Notes under the pieces: model-generated
Database searches by the model: none
Told to the model about the DNA's origin: nothing
What the model saw: the letters and a program-made list of their open reading frames with translations, nothing else
Part shown: piece after piece, positions 8,527 to 16,815 of the stretch
Layout of the letters: every line of letters starts with the position of its first letter
Position numbering within the stretch: the stretch's first letter is position 1
NCBI RefSeq assembly: GCF_001010415.1
Contig: NZ_JPLE01000016.1
Coordinates: 125,734 to 189,733 of the forward strand
Origin: Xanthomonas pisi DSM 18956
GTDB lineage: Bacteria; Pseudomonadota; Gammaproteobacteria; Xanthomonadales; Xanthomonadaceae
Length of the DNA stretch: 64,000 bases
Direction: 5' to 3'
Position numbers and translations under genes: made by a program

Positions 8527-8927
8527 TAACCTTCGACAGACGCCAGGCCGACTAGCCGGAACACTGGCTTGCGCCTGATTGATCGAGCAACAAGCAGCAG
8601 CCATCTTTTGCGGCGCTGTGCGCCCATGCATAAAGCCAACAAGTCATTTGTGCCCGCCGTGGCGACGGCACACACATTCCTGCAGCGTTAGCGCCTCCCT
8701 CGGCGCGATGCGGGCGCCGAGGTCGACCGGCGCGGCACTCCCACCCTTCAAGCAGGTCTCGGTTCGCAGCCCCATCGCCGCGCGCGTTTTGGCCTAGCTG
8801 CGGAGACTTCATGGATCAAGCAGACCGACTTTGACGCAGCGTGGTCGAACGCGACGATGCCGGTCGAACCGGCAGCGCAGTGCGCCAGGGCAGACATGCT
8901 GTTGCACACGTCATGCGACCGAGGACA
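8527..8927. other. Gene-free stretch between ffs and moaE
   Basis: About 400 bp without a supportable gene. It contains the partial duplicate of the SRP RNA 3' half (8707-8746). No clear terminator with a T run was seen for either ffs or moaE. Confidence 0.6.
8707..8746 (+). repeat. Partial copy of the ffs 3' segment
   Basis: Bases 8707-8724 are identical to 8489-8506 inside ffs (18 of 18), and the following bases GACCGGCGCGG...CCCACCC resemble AACCGGCGGGG...CCACCC. The copy lacks the SRP tetraloop, so it cannot be a working SRP RNA. Confidence 0.75.
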
Positions 8928-9371
8928 TCACTGCGACTCAGGATGCAGCCAGCCCGCGTCGCCTTCCAGGTAGTGCTCGTGCTTCCAGATCGGCACGCGC
9001 GCCTTGACCTCGTCGATGATGTAGCGGCACGCGTCGAACGCGGCGCCACGATGCGCCGCACTGACGCCCACCCAGACCGCCATGTCGCCGATCTGCAGCT
9101 CGCCCACCCGATGCACGCAGTGCGCATGCACGATGGCGAACCGGCGCATCGCTTCGTCGAGCACGCGCTGACCTTCGGCCTGAGCCAGCGCGGCATAGGC
9201 TTCATAGCGCAACCCGGCAACGCCACGGCCTTCGTTGTGATTGCGCACCCAGCCTTCGAAACTGGCAAACGCACCAGCCTGCGGATGCACCGCGCCGGAA
9301 CGCAGCTGCTCCACCGGCAATGGCAGATCCGAAAGTGCAAAGATGGCTACGACCTCATCGCTCACGCTCAA
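8928..9371 (-). CDS. moaE: Molybdopterin synthase large subunit MoaE
   Basis: A 147-residue protein of normal MoaE length. It has the family core: FEGWVRNHNEGR near residues 39-50, then LRYEAYAALAQAEG, HRVGELQIGDMAVWVGV and the K-x-x-x-P-I-W-K-H-E active-site segment near residues 127-135. MoaE binds MoaD thiocarboxylate and adds two sulfurs to cyclic pyranopterin monophosphate. Its start overlaps the moaD stop by 4 bp (ATGA), so it is translationally coupled and closes the moa operon. Confidence 0.96.
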   Translation of the reverse strand: MSVSDEVVAIFALSDLPLPVEQLRSGAVHPQAGAFASFEGWVRNHNEGRGVAGLRYEAYAALAQAEGQRVLDEAMRRFAIVHAHCVHRVGELQIGDMAVWVGVSAAHRGAAFDACRYIIDEVKARVPIWKHEHYLEGDAGWLHPESQ

Positions 9372-9613
9372 CCTCCCGAGACTGGCGGAATAAACACCAC
9401 TTCGCTGCCGTCGCGCAGCGCATCGTCCCAGCGCGCGAACGCGCCATCGACGGCAACGCGCAACTGTGCAGGCGTCCAGCGCAGGCCGTGCCGCGCGTCG
9501 AGTTCGGCATACAGGCCACGCAGGTCCGGCGCGCCGGATTGCACCCGCTCGTCGGCGATTCCAGCCGCTTCGCGCAGACTGGCGAAATACAACACCGTCA
9601 CCGTTGCCGTCAT
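9368..9613 (-). CDS. moaD: Molybdopterin synthase sulfur carrier MoaD
   Basis: An 81-residue ubiquitin-fold protein ending in the required Gly-Gly (PPVSGG). This terminus is adenylated and thiocarboxylated before donating sulfur in the MoaD-MoaE complex. The start chosen is the ATG complementary to 9611-9613, which overlaps the moaC stop by 4 bp; a longer open frame upstream only reads through moaC out of frame. FASLREAAG and [10 protein letters not shown] are typical family segments. Confidence 0.95.
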   Translation of the reverse strand: MTATVTVLYFASLREAAGIADERVQSGAPDLRGLYAELDARHGLRWTPAQLRVAVDGAFARWDDALRDGSEVVFIPPVSGG

Positions 9614-10119
9614 TGCGCCGCTCCGATATCGCGCTTGCCGCCGCGCTTGGACACCAATTTGGTCGGCCCGATCGTCATCGCATGCGATAACGCCTTGCAC
9701 ATGTCGTAGACCGTCAGCGCCGCCACGCTGGCGCCGGTCAGCGCTTCCATCTCCACCCCGGTGCGATGCACGCAGCGCACCGTGCAGTGAATCTCCAGCA
9801 CCTGCTCGCCTGCCCAGTCGATCTCGAAACGACAGGCATCGATCGGCAATGGATGGCAGAACGGAATCAGCTCGTGCGTGCGCTTGACCGCCATGGTGCC
9901 GGCGATCACCGCGGTCTCGACGATGCCACCCTTGGCGCTGCGCAAGCCATTGGCGCGCAACTGTGCGGCGATGGCGGCCGGAAAACGCACCCGGCTTTGG
10001 GCAGTGGCGCTGCGCGCGGTGACTGCCTTGTCCGAGACATCCACCATCGTGGGCAGTCCGGAATCGTCCAGGTGGGTCAGGCGTGCGGAACGGGGTTTTG
10101 CAGGCATGGGAAACGACAC
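9610..10119 (-). CDS. moaC: Cyclic pyranopterin monophosphate synthase MoaC
   Basis: A 169-residue MoaC. The family core is clear: [14 protein letters not shown] near residues 25-38, [19 protein letters not shown] near 63-81, IPFCHPLPI near 85-93 and the helix with [23 protein letters not shown]. MoaC converts the product of MoaA into cyclic pyranopterin monophosphate. The start could be the first ATG (10119) or the ATG four codons later (MPAKPRS). The gene lies 12 bp after the NTF2-like gene and overlaps moaD by 4 bp. Confidence 0.96.
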   Translation of the reverse strand: MSFPMPAKPRSARLTHLDDSGLPTMVDVSDKAVTARSATAQSRVRFPAAIAAQLRANGLRSAKGGIVETAVIAGTMAVKRTHELIPFCHPLPIDACRFEIDWAGEQVLEIHCTVRCVHRTGVEMEALTGASVAALTVYDMCKALSHAMTIGPTKLVSKRGGKRDIGAAQ

Positions 10120-10131
10120 GATGACAGGCGC

Positions 10132-10512
10132 TCAGGATGCGGCATTCTCGGTGAACGGAGTGGCTTGATGGAACAGCATTCGCCAGCATGCACCGTCCAG
10201 GCGCCATAACGAACTGCGCAAGGCACCCCGCACGACGCCGTCGACGTGCGCGCGGGTGCGATAGCGCAGCTGCGCCAGCTGCGGAGCCAGCAGTACGCAG
10301 ACGAAGCCGTCGGCCGCGTAGTCGGCAGCCGCAGCGCTGGCGGTCAATGCAGCGATGATCTCCTCACGTGTGTAGCGCCGGCCCGAGGCACCAAACTCAA
10401 CGAACGCCGGATCCAGTAGCGCCTCCAGCTCCGGCAGCGAGCGACGCACCTGCGGATCGAGCAGACGCAGCTCCAAGCCGCGCAACTGCGTCAGCAGCGC
10501 ACAGGCGCTCAC
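10132..10512 (-). CDS. NTF2-like (DUF4440-type) small protein within the moa operon
   Basis: A 126-residue protein with the pattern of the SnoaL/NTF2-like fold: an N-terminal helix (LRGLELRLL), then LLDPAFVEFGASGRRYTREEIIAAL and strand-rich C-terminal segments ending in WRMLFHQATPF, as in DUF4440 proteins. It overlaps moaA by 4 bp and is 12 bp from moaC, so it is coexpressed with molybdopterin synthesis. Its role is not known; family members bind small molecules or act as minor enzymes. It is not a known Moco-pathway enzyme. Confidence 0.82.
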   Translation of the reverse strand: MSACALLTQLRGLELRLLDPQVRRSLPELEALLDPAFVEFGASGRRYTREEIIAALTASAAAADYAADGFVCVLLAPQLAQLRYRTRAHVDGVVRGALRSSLWRLDGACWRMLFHQATPFTENAAS

Positions 10513-11543
10513 CCGCCGATCAGGAACATTTCGACCGGCTTGCCACGTCGCGGTGCGGCGGATGCGCGCACCTCGCTGTAGCGGTCGCCGCGCATGCTCC
10601 AGCGTTGACGCAAATGCGTGGCCAGGCCTTGCTCGCCGTCGGCCAGGGCCGGCTTGAGATCATGGCCCTGGCTGGCGAACAGGCAGGTGTACAGATGCCC
10701 GTCGGCCGACACGCGTGCGCGCTGGCAATCGCCGCAGAACGGCACGCTGACCGAACTGACGAAACCCACCTCGCCCGCGCCGTCGACGAATGCATGGCGT
10801 TGCGCAACTTCGCCGGTGTAATTGGCGTCCAGCGCCCTCAGCGGCCAGCGCGCGTGGATGCGCGCGTGCAACTGCGCCGAGCTCACCACCGCGTCCGGGG
10901 TCCAGCCGTTGCAGCTGCCCACGTCCATGAATTCGATGAAGCGCAACACATGCCCGGTGCCACGGAAGTACTCCACCAGCGGCAACACTTGGTCCTCATT
11001 GACGCCACGCTGCACCACGCAATTGATCTTCAGCCGCGTGAAGCCGGCCTGCTCGGCGGCAGCAATGCCGGCCAGGACCTGTGCGATGTCGCCACGGTCG
11101 CCGCTCATGCGCTTGAACAGCGACGGATCCAGTGCATCCATGCTCACCGTGATGCGCCGCAGCCCGGCCTGGCGCAGCGCCTCGGCCTGGCGCGCGAGCA
11201 AGGCGCCATTGGTGGTGAGCGCCAGGTCCTCGATCCCTTCGATGGCGGTCAGCCGCGCAATCAAGGTCGGCAGATCGCGACGCAGCAGCGGCTCGCCACC
11301 GGTCAGGCGCACCTTGGTGACGCCCACCGACACGAACGCCCGCACCAATGTTTCCAGCTGATCGAAACTCAGGCGCTGTTGCGCATCGAAGCCGTAATCG
11401 TCGGGCACACGGTCGGCCGGCATGCAGTAGCCGCAGCGGAAATTGCAGGCTTCGATCACCGACAGGCGCAGATCGCGCAGCGGGCGGCCGTAACGGTCCT
11501 GCATCGGGGTACCGGTCAGGGTCGGCAGCGACAAGGCGCCCAT
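10509..11543 (-). CDS. moaA: GTP 3',8-cyclase MoaA (radical SAM)
   Basis: A 344-residue radical SAM enzyme. The N-terminal cluster motif CNFRCGYC is near residues 33-40. A GGEPLLR motif follows, then the C-terminal second cluster (CGDCQRARVSADGHLYTC...), and the protein ends in the conserved Gly-Gly (FLIGG). It catalyses the first step of molybdopterin synthesis from GTP, with MoaC. It overlaps the beta-lactamase-fold gene upstream by one base and the NTF2-like gene downstream by 4 bp. Confidence 0.97.
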   Translation of the reverse strand: MGALSLPTLTGTPMQDRYGRPLRDLRLSVIEACNFRCGYCMPADRVPDDYGFDAQQRLSFDQLETLVRAFVSVGVTKVRLTGGEPLLRRDLPTLIARLTAIEGIEDLALTTNGALLARQAEALRQAGLRRITVSMDALDPSLFKRMSGDRGDIAQVLAGIAAAEQAGFTRLKINCVVQRGVNEDQVLPLVEYFRGTGHVLRFIEFMDVGSCNGWTPDAVVSSAQLHARIHARWPLRALDANYTGEVAQRHAFVDGAGEVGFVSSVSVPFCGDCQRARVSADGHLYTCLFASQGHDLKPALADGEQGLATHLRQRWSMRGDRYSEVRASAAPRRGKPVEMFLIGG

Positions 11544-12292
11544 CAGCGCACCGTGTCGGCGGTCGGGTCCGCCAGCGTCAGGTACTGCCCGGGCACCGCG
11601 ACGCGATGGCCGCGTGCGCGCAGCACGTCGCCGTCGGCGTCGCTGGCGTAGTGGTACAGCAGCATGCGGCTCAACAGGTCCTGCGGATATTCCCGCTCCA
11701 GATCATCCACGCCAGTATGCGACGGGTTGCCGTGAACGCCGCAGTCATGCGCGATCAACTCGTTGTCGTCCGCGTAACGCTTCAGCATTTCCGGGATCGG
11801 CCGGGTGTCGCCGGTCCACACCAGCGCGCCTTTCAGGCGCAGCCCGTAGGCCGTCTCCGGCCAGTGGTGGCGCACCGGGAACACCTCCAGCCGCACCCCG
11901 TCGTGCCAGAAGGCATCGCCGACCGGCACCAGCTGGAATGCATCCCAGAAGTTCGCCCCGCCCTCGGCGAGCACATTCGGGTAGTCGGCAATGCGCCGCT
12001 GCAGCAGCGGCACCACCGGCGCCGGTACGTACAGGCGCGTGCGCCCGCGTCGCTCGGAGAAATAGCTGTCGACGAACACCCGCTCCAGCCCGCCGACATG
12101 ATCCAGATGCACATGGGTGATGAAGATGGCCTGCGGCAGGTCACCGTAATGCGCCTGATAGGCGGTGAGCCCTTCGCTGCCGCAGTCGATGGTCAGCCAC
12201 GGCGCGCCAGCGCGCTCGAGCGTGGCCATCGGCGAACCAAGCGCCACTGCCGACGCATTGCCGACTCCCTGCACGCGCAACGCCCACTGCAT
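11543..12292 (-). CDS. MBL-fold metal-dependent hydrolase
   Basis: A 249-residue protein of the metallo-beta-lactamase fold. The metal motif HVHLDH lies near residues 60-65, a second-shell VRHHWPET segment near 142-149 and TGDTRPIPE near 162-170, a layout like tRNase Z/PhnP-related and other MBL hydrolases. The ATG at 12292 overlaps the kdkA stop (TGATG); the open frame continues upstream out of frame with kdkA, so this start is preferred. The substrate is unknown. Its place between kdkA and moaA does not decide between an envelope and a cofactor role. Confidence 0.88.
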   Translation of the reverse strand: MQWALRVQGVGNASAVALGSPMATLERAGAPWLTIDCGSEGLTAYQAHYGDLPQAIFITHVHLDHVGGLERVFVDSYFSERRGRTRLYVPAPVVPLLQRRIADYPNVLAEGGANFWDAFQLVPVGDAFWHDGVRLEVFPVRHHWPETAYGLRLKGALVWTGDTRPIPEMLKRYADDNELIAHDCGVHGNPSHTGVDDLEREYPQDLLSRMLLYHYASDADGDVLRARGHRVAVPGQYLTLADPTADTVR

Positions 12293-13041
12293 CAGTAGCC
12301 CCGGCCCCAGGCCAGCTCGTAGGCGCGGTGCAGCCGCTCGTAATCCTTGTCGACCTCTTCGCGGCTGCGATTGCCGCGCAGCTTCAACAGCGACCGATGC
12401 AGCCGCTTGAGATTGCGCTCGCGCCAGCGCGTGGCCGGAATGCGCAGCACGCCCCGGTCGAAATCGATCAGCCAGCCATGCCCACTGGCATCGAACAGGA
12501 TGTTGTGCGCATTGAGATCGGCGTGATCCAGACCGGCGCGATGGAAACGCGCGATCAACTGCCCGGTGGCTTCCCATGGCGCGCCGCGCCCGGCCACCTG
12601 CGCATGGTCGGCCAGCGAGCGCACGTCTTCCAAGCGCTCCATCAACAGCGCCGCGCGATAGCCCAGGCCTTCGCGCAGATAGCAGGCCGCCAACGGACGC
12701 GGCACCGGCAACTTGCGCTTGATCAGTTCGCGCATCAAGCGGAATTCGGCAAAACTGCGCGTGCGGCCGGCACCTTTCCATAGGTATCGGTCGCGGCTGA
12801 CGCGTGCGGCCATGCCGCCACGCAGGTACTGCCGCAGCACACTGCGACCGAACGGGGCATCCACGAACCACGCACCGCCACGCCCGCCTTCGTCGACCGG
12901 TCGCGCTCTGTCGCCCCAGCGTTGCGGCGAAAACAGCCCGGCATCGGCTTGCCGCAGCCGTTCGCGGTCGAACAGAATGGCGCCATAGCCGCGGGCCTCG
13001 CGGTACGGCGTCAGCGCTTCGGTGGCGTCGAAAGAAACCAT
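12292..13041 (-). CDS. kdkA: 3-deoxy-D-manno-octulosonic acid kinase KdkA
   Basis: A 249-residue kinase of the Kdo kinase/WaaP family. A basic N-lobe contains [23 protein letters not shown] residues near 69-87. The catalytic HADLNAHN loop is near 174-181, followed by WLIDFDRG (metal-binding DFD). KdkA phosphorylates the single Kdo of lipopolysaccharide in the inner membrane in species such as Haemophilus and xanthomonads. It is divergent from a GT9 glycosyltransferase gene with only 20 bp between starts, so both are probably inner-core lipopolysaccharide genes. Confidence 0.93.
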   Translation of the reverse strand: MVSFDATEALTPYREARGYGAILFDRERLRQADAGLFSPQRWGDRARPVDEGGRGGAWFVDAPFGRSVLRQYLRGGMAARVSRDRYLWKGAGRTRSFAEFRLMRELIKRKLPVPRPLAACYLREGLGYRAALLMERLEDVRSLADHAQVAGRGAPWEATGQLIARFHRAGLDHADLNAHNILFDASGHGWLIDFDRGVLRIPATRWRERNLKRLHRSLLKLRGNRSREEVDKDYERLHRAYELAWGRGY

Positions 13042-13061
13042 CTATCGAGTCTAACAACACC

Positions 13062-14111
13062 ATGGCTGTAACGCCTGCATCGCTGTGTTTGCTGCGCTTG
13101 TCCGCCCTGGGCGACGTGACCCATGTGGTGCCGCTGGTGCGCACGCTGCAGGCGGGTTTCCCGCAGGCGCAACTGCATTGGATCATCGACAAGGCCGGCC
13201 TGAAGCTGCTCGACGGCCTGCCCGGCGTGCACTTCCATGCCTACGACAAACGCAGCGGCGTCGCCGGCATGCGCGCCTTGCGCCAGGCCTTGGCACCGCT
13301 GGGGCGCTTTGACGCCTTGCTGCAGATGCAGGTGGCATTGCGCGCCAACGTGCTCTCGGCATTCGTCCCGGCGCGCCGCCGCATCGGCTACGACCGCAGC
13401 CGCTCCAAGGACCTGCATGGCCTGTTCGTCAAAGAGCGCATTGCCGACCGCCCCGGCATCCATGTCCTCGACGCCATCGGCAGCTTCGCCGAGCCGCTGG
13501 GCCTGCGCCAGACCCAGGTGCGCTGGGACCTGCCGGTTCCCGACGCCGCGCATGCCTGGGCGCGCGCGCAATGGGACGACGATGGCCGCCCGGTGCTGAT
13601 GATTTCGCCCTGCTCCAGTCACGTGCGGCGCAACTGGTACCCGGACCGCCACGCCGCCCTTGCCGACCATGCAGCGGCCCAGGGCTGGCGCGTGGTGCTG
13701 TGCGGCGGCCGTAGCGAACTGGAGCGCAGCACGGCTGACGCCATCGTGGCGAACACGCGCGCACCGCTGCTGGACCTGGTCGGCAAGGACACGCTCAAGC
13801 AGCTTCCCGCGCTGCTCGCCCGCGCCGACCTGGTGGTCACCCCGGATTCGGGCCCGATGCATATCGCCAATGCGATGGGTAGCAAGGTGCTGGGGTTGCA
13901 TGCGGCCAGCAATCCGCGACGCAGCGGCCCGTACTCGGACGTGCGCTATTGCGTGGACCGTTACGACGCGGCAGCGCGCAAGTTTCTGCGCACGCCGGCC
14001 GACCGGCTCGGCTGGGGCACCAAGATTGAGTTCGACGATGTGATGTCGCTGATTACCGTCGACGACGCAATTGCTGCATTCGAACGCTATCGGGCCGATC
14101 ATCCCCGCTGA
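13062..14111 (+). CDS. Glycosyltransferase family 9 (heptosyltransferase I-like)
   Basis: A 349-residue GT9 protein. The N-terminus LLRLSALGDVTHVVPLVR matches the WaaC/WaaF start; residues FVKERIADRPGIH and the C-terminal VVTPDSGPMHIANAMGS motif, which binds ADP-heptose, follow. It should add heptose to the Kdo-lipid A core in the cytoplasmic face of the inner membrane. The ATG at 13062 is chosen because the upstream open frame lies inside divergent kdkA and lacks similarity. WaaC-like is likelier than WaaF from its start, but the exact acceptor is not settled. Confidence 0.9.
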   Translation: MAVTPASLCLLRLSALGDVTHVVPLVRTLQAGFPQAQLHWIIDKAGLKLLDGLPGVHFHAYDKRSGVAGMRALRQALAPLGRFDALLQMQVALRANVLSAFVPARRRIGYDRSRSKDLHGLFVKERIADRPGIHVLDAIGSFAEPLGLRQTQVRWDLPVPDAAHAWARAQWDDDGRPVLMISPCSSHVRRNWYPDRHAALADHAAAQGWRVVLCGGRSELERSTADAIVANTRAPLLDLVGKDTLKQLPALLARADLVVTPDSGPMHIANAMGSKVLGLHAASNPRRSGPYSDVRYCVDRYDAAARKFLRTPADRLGWGTKIEFDDVMSLITVDDAIAAFERYRADHPR

Positions 14112-14317
14112 CTCCCGGCAAACGCTGGCGCCCAACTGATCCTCAGATCGATTCGGCTCATGACGCGCGGCTTTTCGTTTGCACCAGGACTCAAGTCGCC
14201 TGGCATCCAGCCTTCAAGCCGATGCACCGGCATCGCACCAGCCGCCTATCGCGATGACAGGCGGCGCAGCGTTCCAGTGCGCGGGCTGGTGCCGGCGCAG
14301 TCGGCCCCTCACTCCGC

Positions 14318-14722
14318 TCAGGCGCCGGTCGCGCGATAGTCCTGGTAGGACTTCTCTTCCACGTACGAAGAACCCAGCGCCAGGTTGATTTCCTTCTTGA
14401 TCCGCGCGCGCTCGTCGTTTTCGATGTAGACGCTGCGTGCCAGCTGCACAAAGCCGTCGTCGAAGCTCTGCGCCTGCTCCTTGAGCCGGATGTCGTCTTC
14501 GATCACCCACAACCGCTCGTTGACGGCCTTGAGCTCGGCGCGCAACCGCACGATGTCGTGACCGGCAGCCGGATGCGCCATCCAGCTGGCTTCCAGCGCG
14601 GACAACTCATTGCGGACATTGGCCAGCTTGGCCGCATCGCGCATGCGCTCGGACTTGATCTGCAGGATCGCGATCTTGTCGAGCAGCTCACCAAAGGACA
14701 CGGGCACCAGGATCTCGGACAT
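14318..14722 (-). CDS. DUF6165 family protein
   Basis: A 134-residue soluble, helical, charged protein. Its N-terminus MSEILVPVSFGELLDKIAILQIKSERM and the central segment with WVIEDDIRLKEQ match a family found beside lipopolysaccharide genes in Xanthomonas and others (DUF6165). No catalytic motif or membrane segment is visible. It is convergent with the GT9 gene (206 bp apart). The ATG at 14722 is preferred over the longer open frame, which runs into the terminator region of tRNA-Ser(CGA). Function unknown. Confidence 0.8.
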   Translation of the reverse strand: MSEILVPVSFGELLDKIAILQIKSERMRDAAKLANVRNELSALEASWMAHPAAGHDIVRLRAELKAVNERLWVIEDDIRLKEQAQSFDDGFVQLARSVYIENDERARIKKEINLALGSSYVEEKSYQDYRATGA

Positions 14723-14793
14723 GACAGGCCTCCAACAGGGGTCGAGCGGATTGTAGTCATCGCAGCCACGGCCGGCTGCGACACATAAACAAA

Positions 14794-14811
14794 AGCCCCC
14801 TTGCGGGGGCT
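14794..14811 (-). terminator. Rho-independent terminator of the tRNA-Ser(CGA) transcript
   Basis: A 7-bp stem (AGCCCCC 14794-14800 with GGGGGCT 14805-14811) with a 4-nt loop. On the - strand it is followed by TTTTGTTTATG, a proper terminator T tract. It lies 150 bp downstream of tRNA-Ser(CGA). Confidence 0.85.
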
Positions 14812-14821
14812 GATGCGAATC

Positions 14822-14919
14822 TGGCGTCAGAAGGGGATTCACCCGGCACTTCGTGCCTTCGCCGTGCAGACAGCGCTGCTGTCTGTCGAACCCGGGGCTT
14901 CTCGCCCCCCAATGACGCC
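14822..14919 (-). ncRNA. Unrecognised structured RNA segment downstream of tRNA-Ser(CGA)
   Basis: On the - strand this 98-nt segment is closed by a perfect 7-bp stem (GGCGTCA 14919-14913 with TGACGCC 14829-14823). Inside it are four further hairpins: GGGGC/GCCCC, CAGACAGC/GCTGTCTG (8 bp), GGCAC/GTGCC and GGG-TGAAT-CCC. The layout is cloverleaf-like, but there is no proper T-loop sequence, no standard anticodon arm and no discriminator base, so I do not call it a tRNA. It lies between tRNA-Ser(CGA) and the terminator, so it should be part of the tRNA precursor. Function unknown. Confidence 0.55.
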
Positions 14920-14961
14920 GGCAAAACTCACGCGTCACTGGCGCAACTGCTCGCCTCAATC

Positions 14962-15052
14962 TGGCGGAGAGGGGGGGATTCGAACCCCCGAGGCGCTATA
15001 AACGCCTGCCTGATTTCGAGTCAGGTACATTCAACCGCTCTGCCACCTCTCC
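14962..15052 (-). tRNA. tRNA-Ser(CGA)
   Basis: A complete type II tRNA. The acceptor GGAGAGG is paired, the anticodon arm CCTGA-CTCGAAA-TCAGG reads CGA, a long variable arm GGCGTTTATAGCGCC follows, then the T arm GGGGG-TTCGAAT-CCCCC and encoded CCA. Its transcript runs on through the structured segment at 14822-14919 to the terminator at 14794. Confidence 0.97.
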
Positions 15053-15248
15053 AGATGGTCCCCAGTGTCCTGGGGCCGTGCATCATACGGGCACACGCGC
15101 CAGGCCACAAGCGGCCCGGGCCAGCGCTCCACCGCCCGGCTGTCGGCGCGGCGTGAACCGGTACTGCGCCCGGCGCGAGCGCTCTGTTGCCGCTGGCCGG
15201 CCGGGCCGCGATGATGGGCACGCATCTTCTCCCTGGCGACCCGGCCCC

Positions 15249-15953
15249 ATGCTCGAATTCGGACACCTCACCCACGTCGGCCTGCGCCGTGACCTCAACG
15301 AGGACACCTATTACGGCGACAGCGAATTGGGGCTGTGGCTGGTGGCCGATGGCATGGGCGGACATGCCTGCGGCGAGGTGGCCAGCGCACTTGCACGCGA
15401 AACCATCGTGCGCGAAGTCCGCGCCGGCACCCCGCTCGCGCAGGCCGTGCGTATCGCCGACGAAGAGATCATCAAGACCTCGCGCCGCTGCAACGACACC
15501 TTGCCGATGGGCACCACCGTGGTCGCCGCACGCGTGTTGGGCCAGCGTTTCGAGGTGGCCTGGGTCGGCGACAGCCGTGCATACCTGTGGCGCGACGGGC
15601 GCCTGGCACAGCTGAGTCAGGACCATAGTTACGTGCAGGAACTCATCGCCCAAGGCACGCTCACCAGCGAGCAGGCGCGTGCGCATCCGCATCGCAACGT
15701 GGTGACCCAGGCACTGGGCGTCACCGATCCGGTCCATCTCAACGTTGCCACCATGCAGGGCGAGCTCAAATCCGGCATGCAACTATTGCTCTGCAGCGAT
15801 GGGCTGACCGAAGAAGTGGACGATGCAGCGATTGCGGCAACCCTGTCGCAAGCCGACTGCAGCGCGCAGGAGTGCGTCGAATGCCTGGTCGCCGCAGCGC
15901 TGGATGGCGGCGGTTCGGACAACATCACCGCGATCCTGGTGCGTAGCTACTGA
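15249..15953 (+). CDS. PP2C-type serine/threonine protein phosphatase
   Basis: A 234-residue soluble PP2C (PPM) phosphatase. The metal-binding motifs are in order: NEDTYY near residues 16-21, DGMGGHA near 34-40, GDSRAYL near 105-111, SDGLTEEV near 180-187 and GGSDNITAI near 220-228. It should dephosphorylate Ser/Thr in the cytosol. No partner kinase gene is in this window. The ATG at 15249 is chosen because the family starts with a strand and GHLTHVGLRR-like residues here; upstream in-frame sequence shows no similarity. It is convergent with dnaQ, 119 bp apart. Confidence 0.94.
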   Translation: MLEFGHLTHVGLRRDLNEDTYYGDSELGLWLVADGMGGHACGEVASALARETIVREVRAGTPLAQAVRIADEEIIKTSRRCNDTLPMGTTVVAARVLGQRFEVAWVGDSRAYLWRDGRLAQLSQDHSYVQELIAQGTLTSEQARAHPHRNVVTQALGVTDPVHLNVATMQGELKSGMQLLLCSDGLTEEVDDAAIAATLSQADCSAQECVECLVAAALDGGGSDNITAILVRSY

Positions 15954-16072
15954 GCCACGGCAGGACAGCGTCGAGGGCGGCCTTCGAACGCGCGGCAGAA
16001 CCTCGCGAGGTCCTGACCATGCGCTGCACCCGTTGCCGGCATGCGCCGCCAGCCAAGGGGTGCAGCGCCACT

Positions 16073-16807
16073 TCAACCGGCGACAGCGCTCTCTTCGACA
16101 GGCGCGTCCCACAGCGCGCGGCCGGCCTTCTTGCGCAGCTGCGCCAATCGCGCTTCGTGCGCATGCGATTCCGACGCAGTCACCATCACGCGCGGGCGCG
16201 GCAACAGCAACGCGGGGTCGAACGCGATCATGCCGTTGTTCTCATTGCTGTTCTGGCCGGCATCGGCGCTGGCAAAGCCGATCTCCTCCTGGCCCGAGGT
16301 CAGCGCGATATACACATCGGCCAGGATCTGCGCATCGAGCAAGGCGCCATGCAGCTGGCGATGCCCGTTGTCCACGCCCAGGCGCTTGCACAAGGCATCG
16401 AGCGAATTGCGCTGCCCCGGGTAACGCTCGCGCGCCATCATCAAGGTGTCGACCACGGTGGCGCGGTCGACGATGCGGCCGTAACCATTGCCCAGCAGCG
16501 ACAACTCGTTGTCCAGAAAGCCCAGGTCGAACGCAGCGTTGTGGATGATCAATTCCGCGCCGTCGATATAGGCGAGAAACTCCTCCACCACATCGCCGAA
16601 CAACGGTTTGTCGGCCAGGAATTCCAGGGTCAATCCGGTGACTTCCTGCGCACCCGGCTCGAAATCGCAATCGGGCTTCAGATAGCGATGAAAATTGTTG
16701 CCGCTCGGGCGCCGCTCCAGCAGCTCCACTGCACCGATTTCGACGACGCGGTTGCCCTTGCGCCATTCCAGGCCGGTGGTTTCTGTATCGAGAATGATCT
16801 GACGCAT
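16073..16807 (-). CDS. dnaQ: DNA polymerase III epsilon subunit (3'-5' exonuclease)
   Basis: A 244-residue DnaQ. Exo I is DTETTG at residues 7-12, Exo II is HNAAFDLGFLDNE near 92-104, and Exo III epsilon is near 155-166 (HGALLDAQILADVY). The C-terminal tail, which binds the polymerase alpha subunit, is longer and basic. It proofreads during replication. It is 8 bp downstream of rnhA on the same strand, an arrangement common in Gammaproteobacteria. Confidence 0.96.
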   Translation of the reverse strand: MRQIILDTETTGLEWRKGNRVVEIGAVELLERRPSGNNFHRYLKPDCDFEPGAQEVTGLTLEFLADKPLFGDVVEEFLAYIDGAELIIHNAAFDLGFLDNELSLLGNGYGRIVDRATVVDTLMMARERYPGQRNSLDALCKRLGVDNGHRQLHGALLDAQILADVYIALTSGQEEIGFASADAGQNSNENNGMIAFDPALLLPRPRVMVTASESHAHEARLAQLRKKAGRALWDAPVEESAVAG

Positions 16808-16815
16808 GAATCCTC

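Noticed and set aside
11543..13192. A single 549-residue protein covering the MBL gene and kdkA region
   Set aside because: The upper half is kdkA read out of frame; the ATG at 12292 overlapping the kdkA stop gives a clean 249-residue MBL protein.
14822..14919. A tRNA call for the structured segment (including tRNA-Sec)
   Set aside because: The T-loop sequence is GGGTGAATCCC rather than a TTCGAAT type, no normal 7-nt anticodon loop fits, and there is no discriminator base before CCA.
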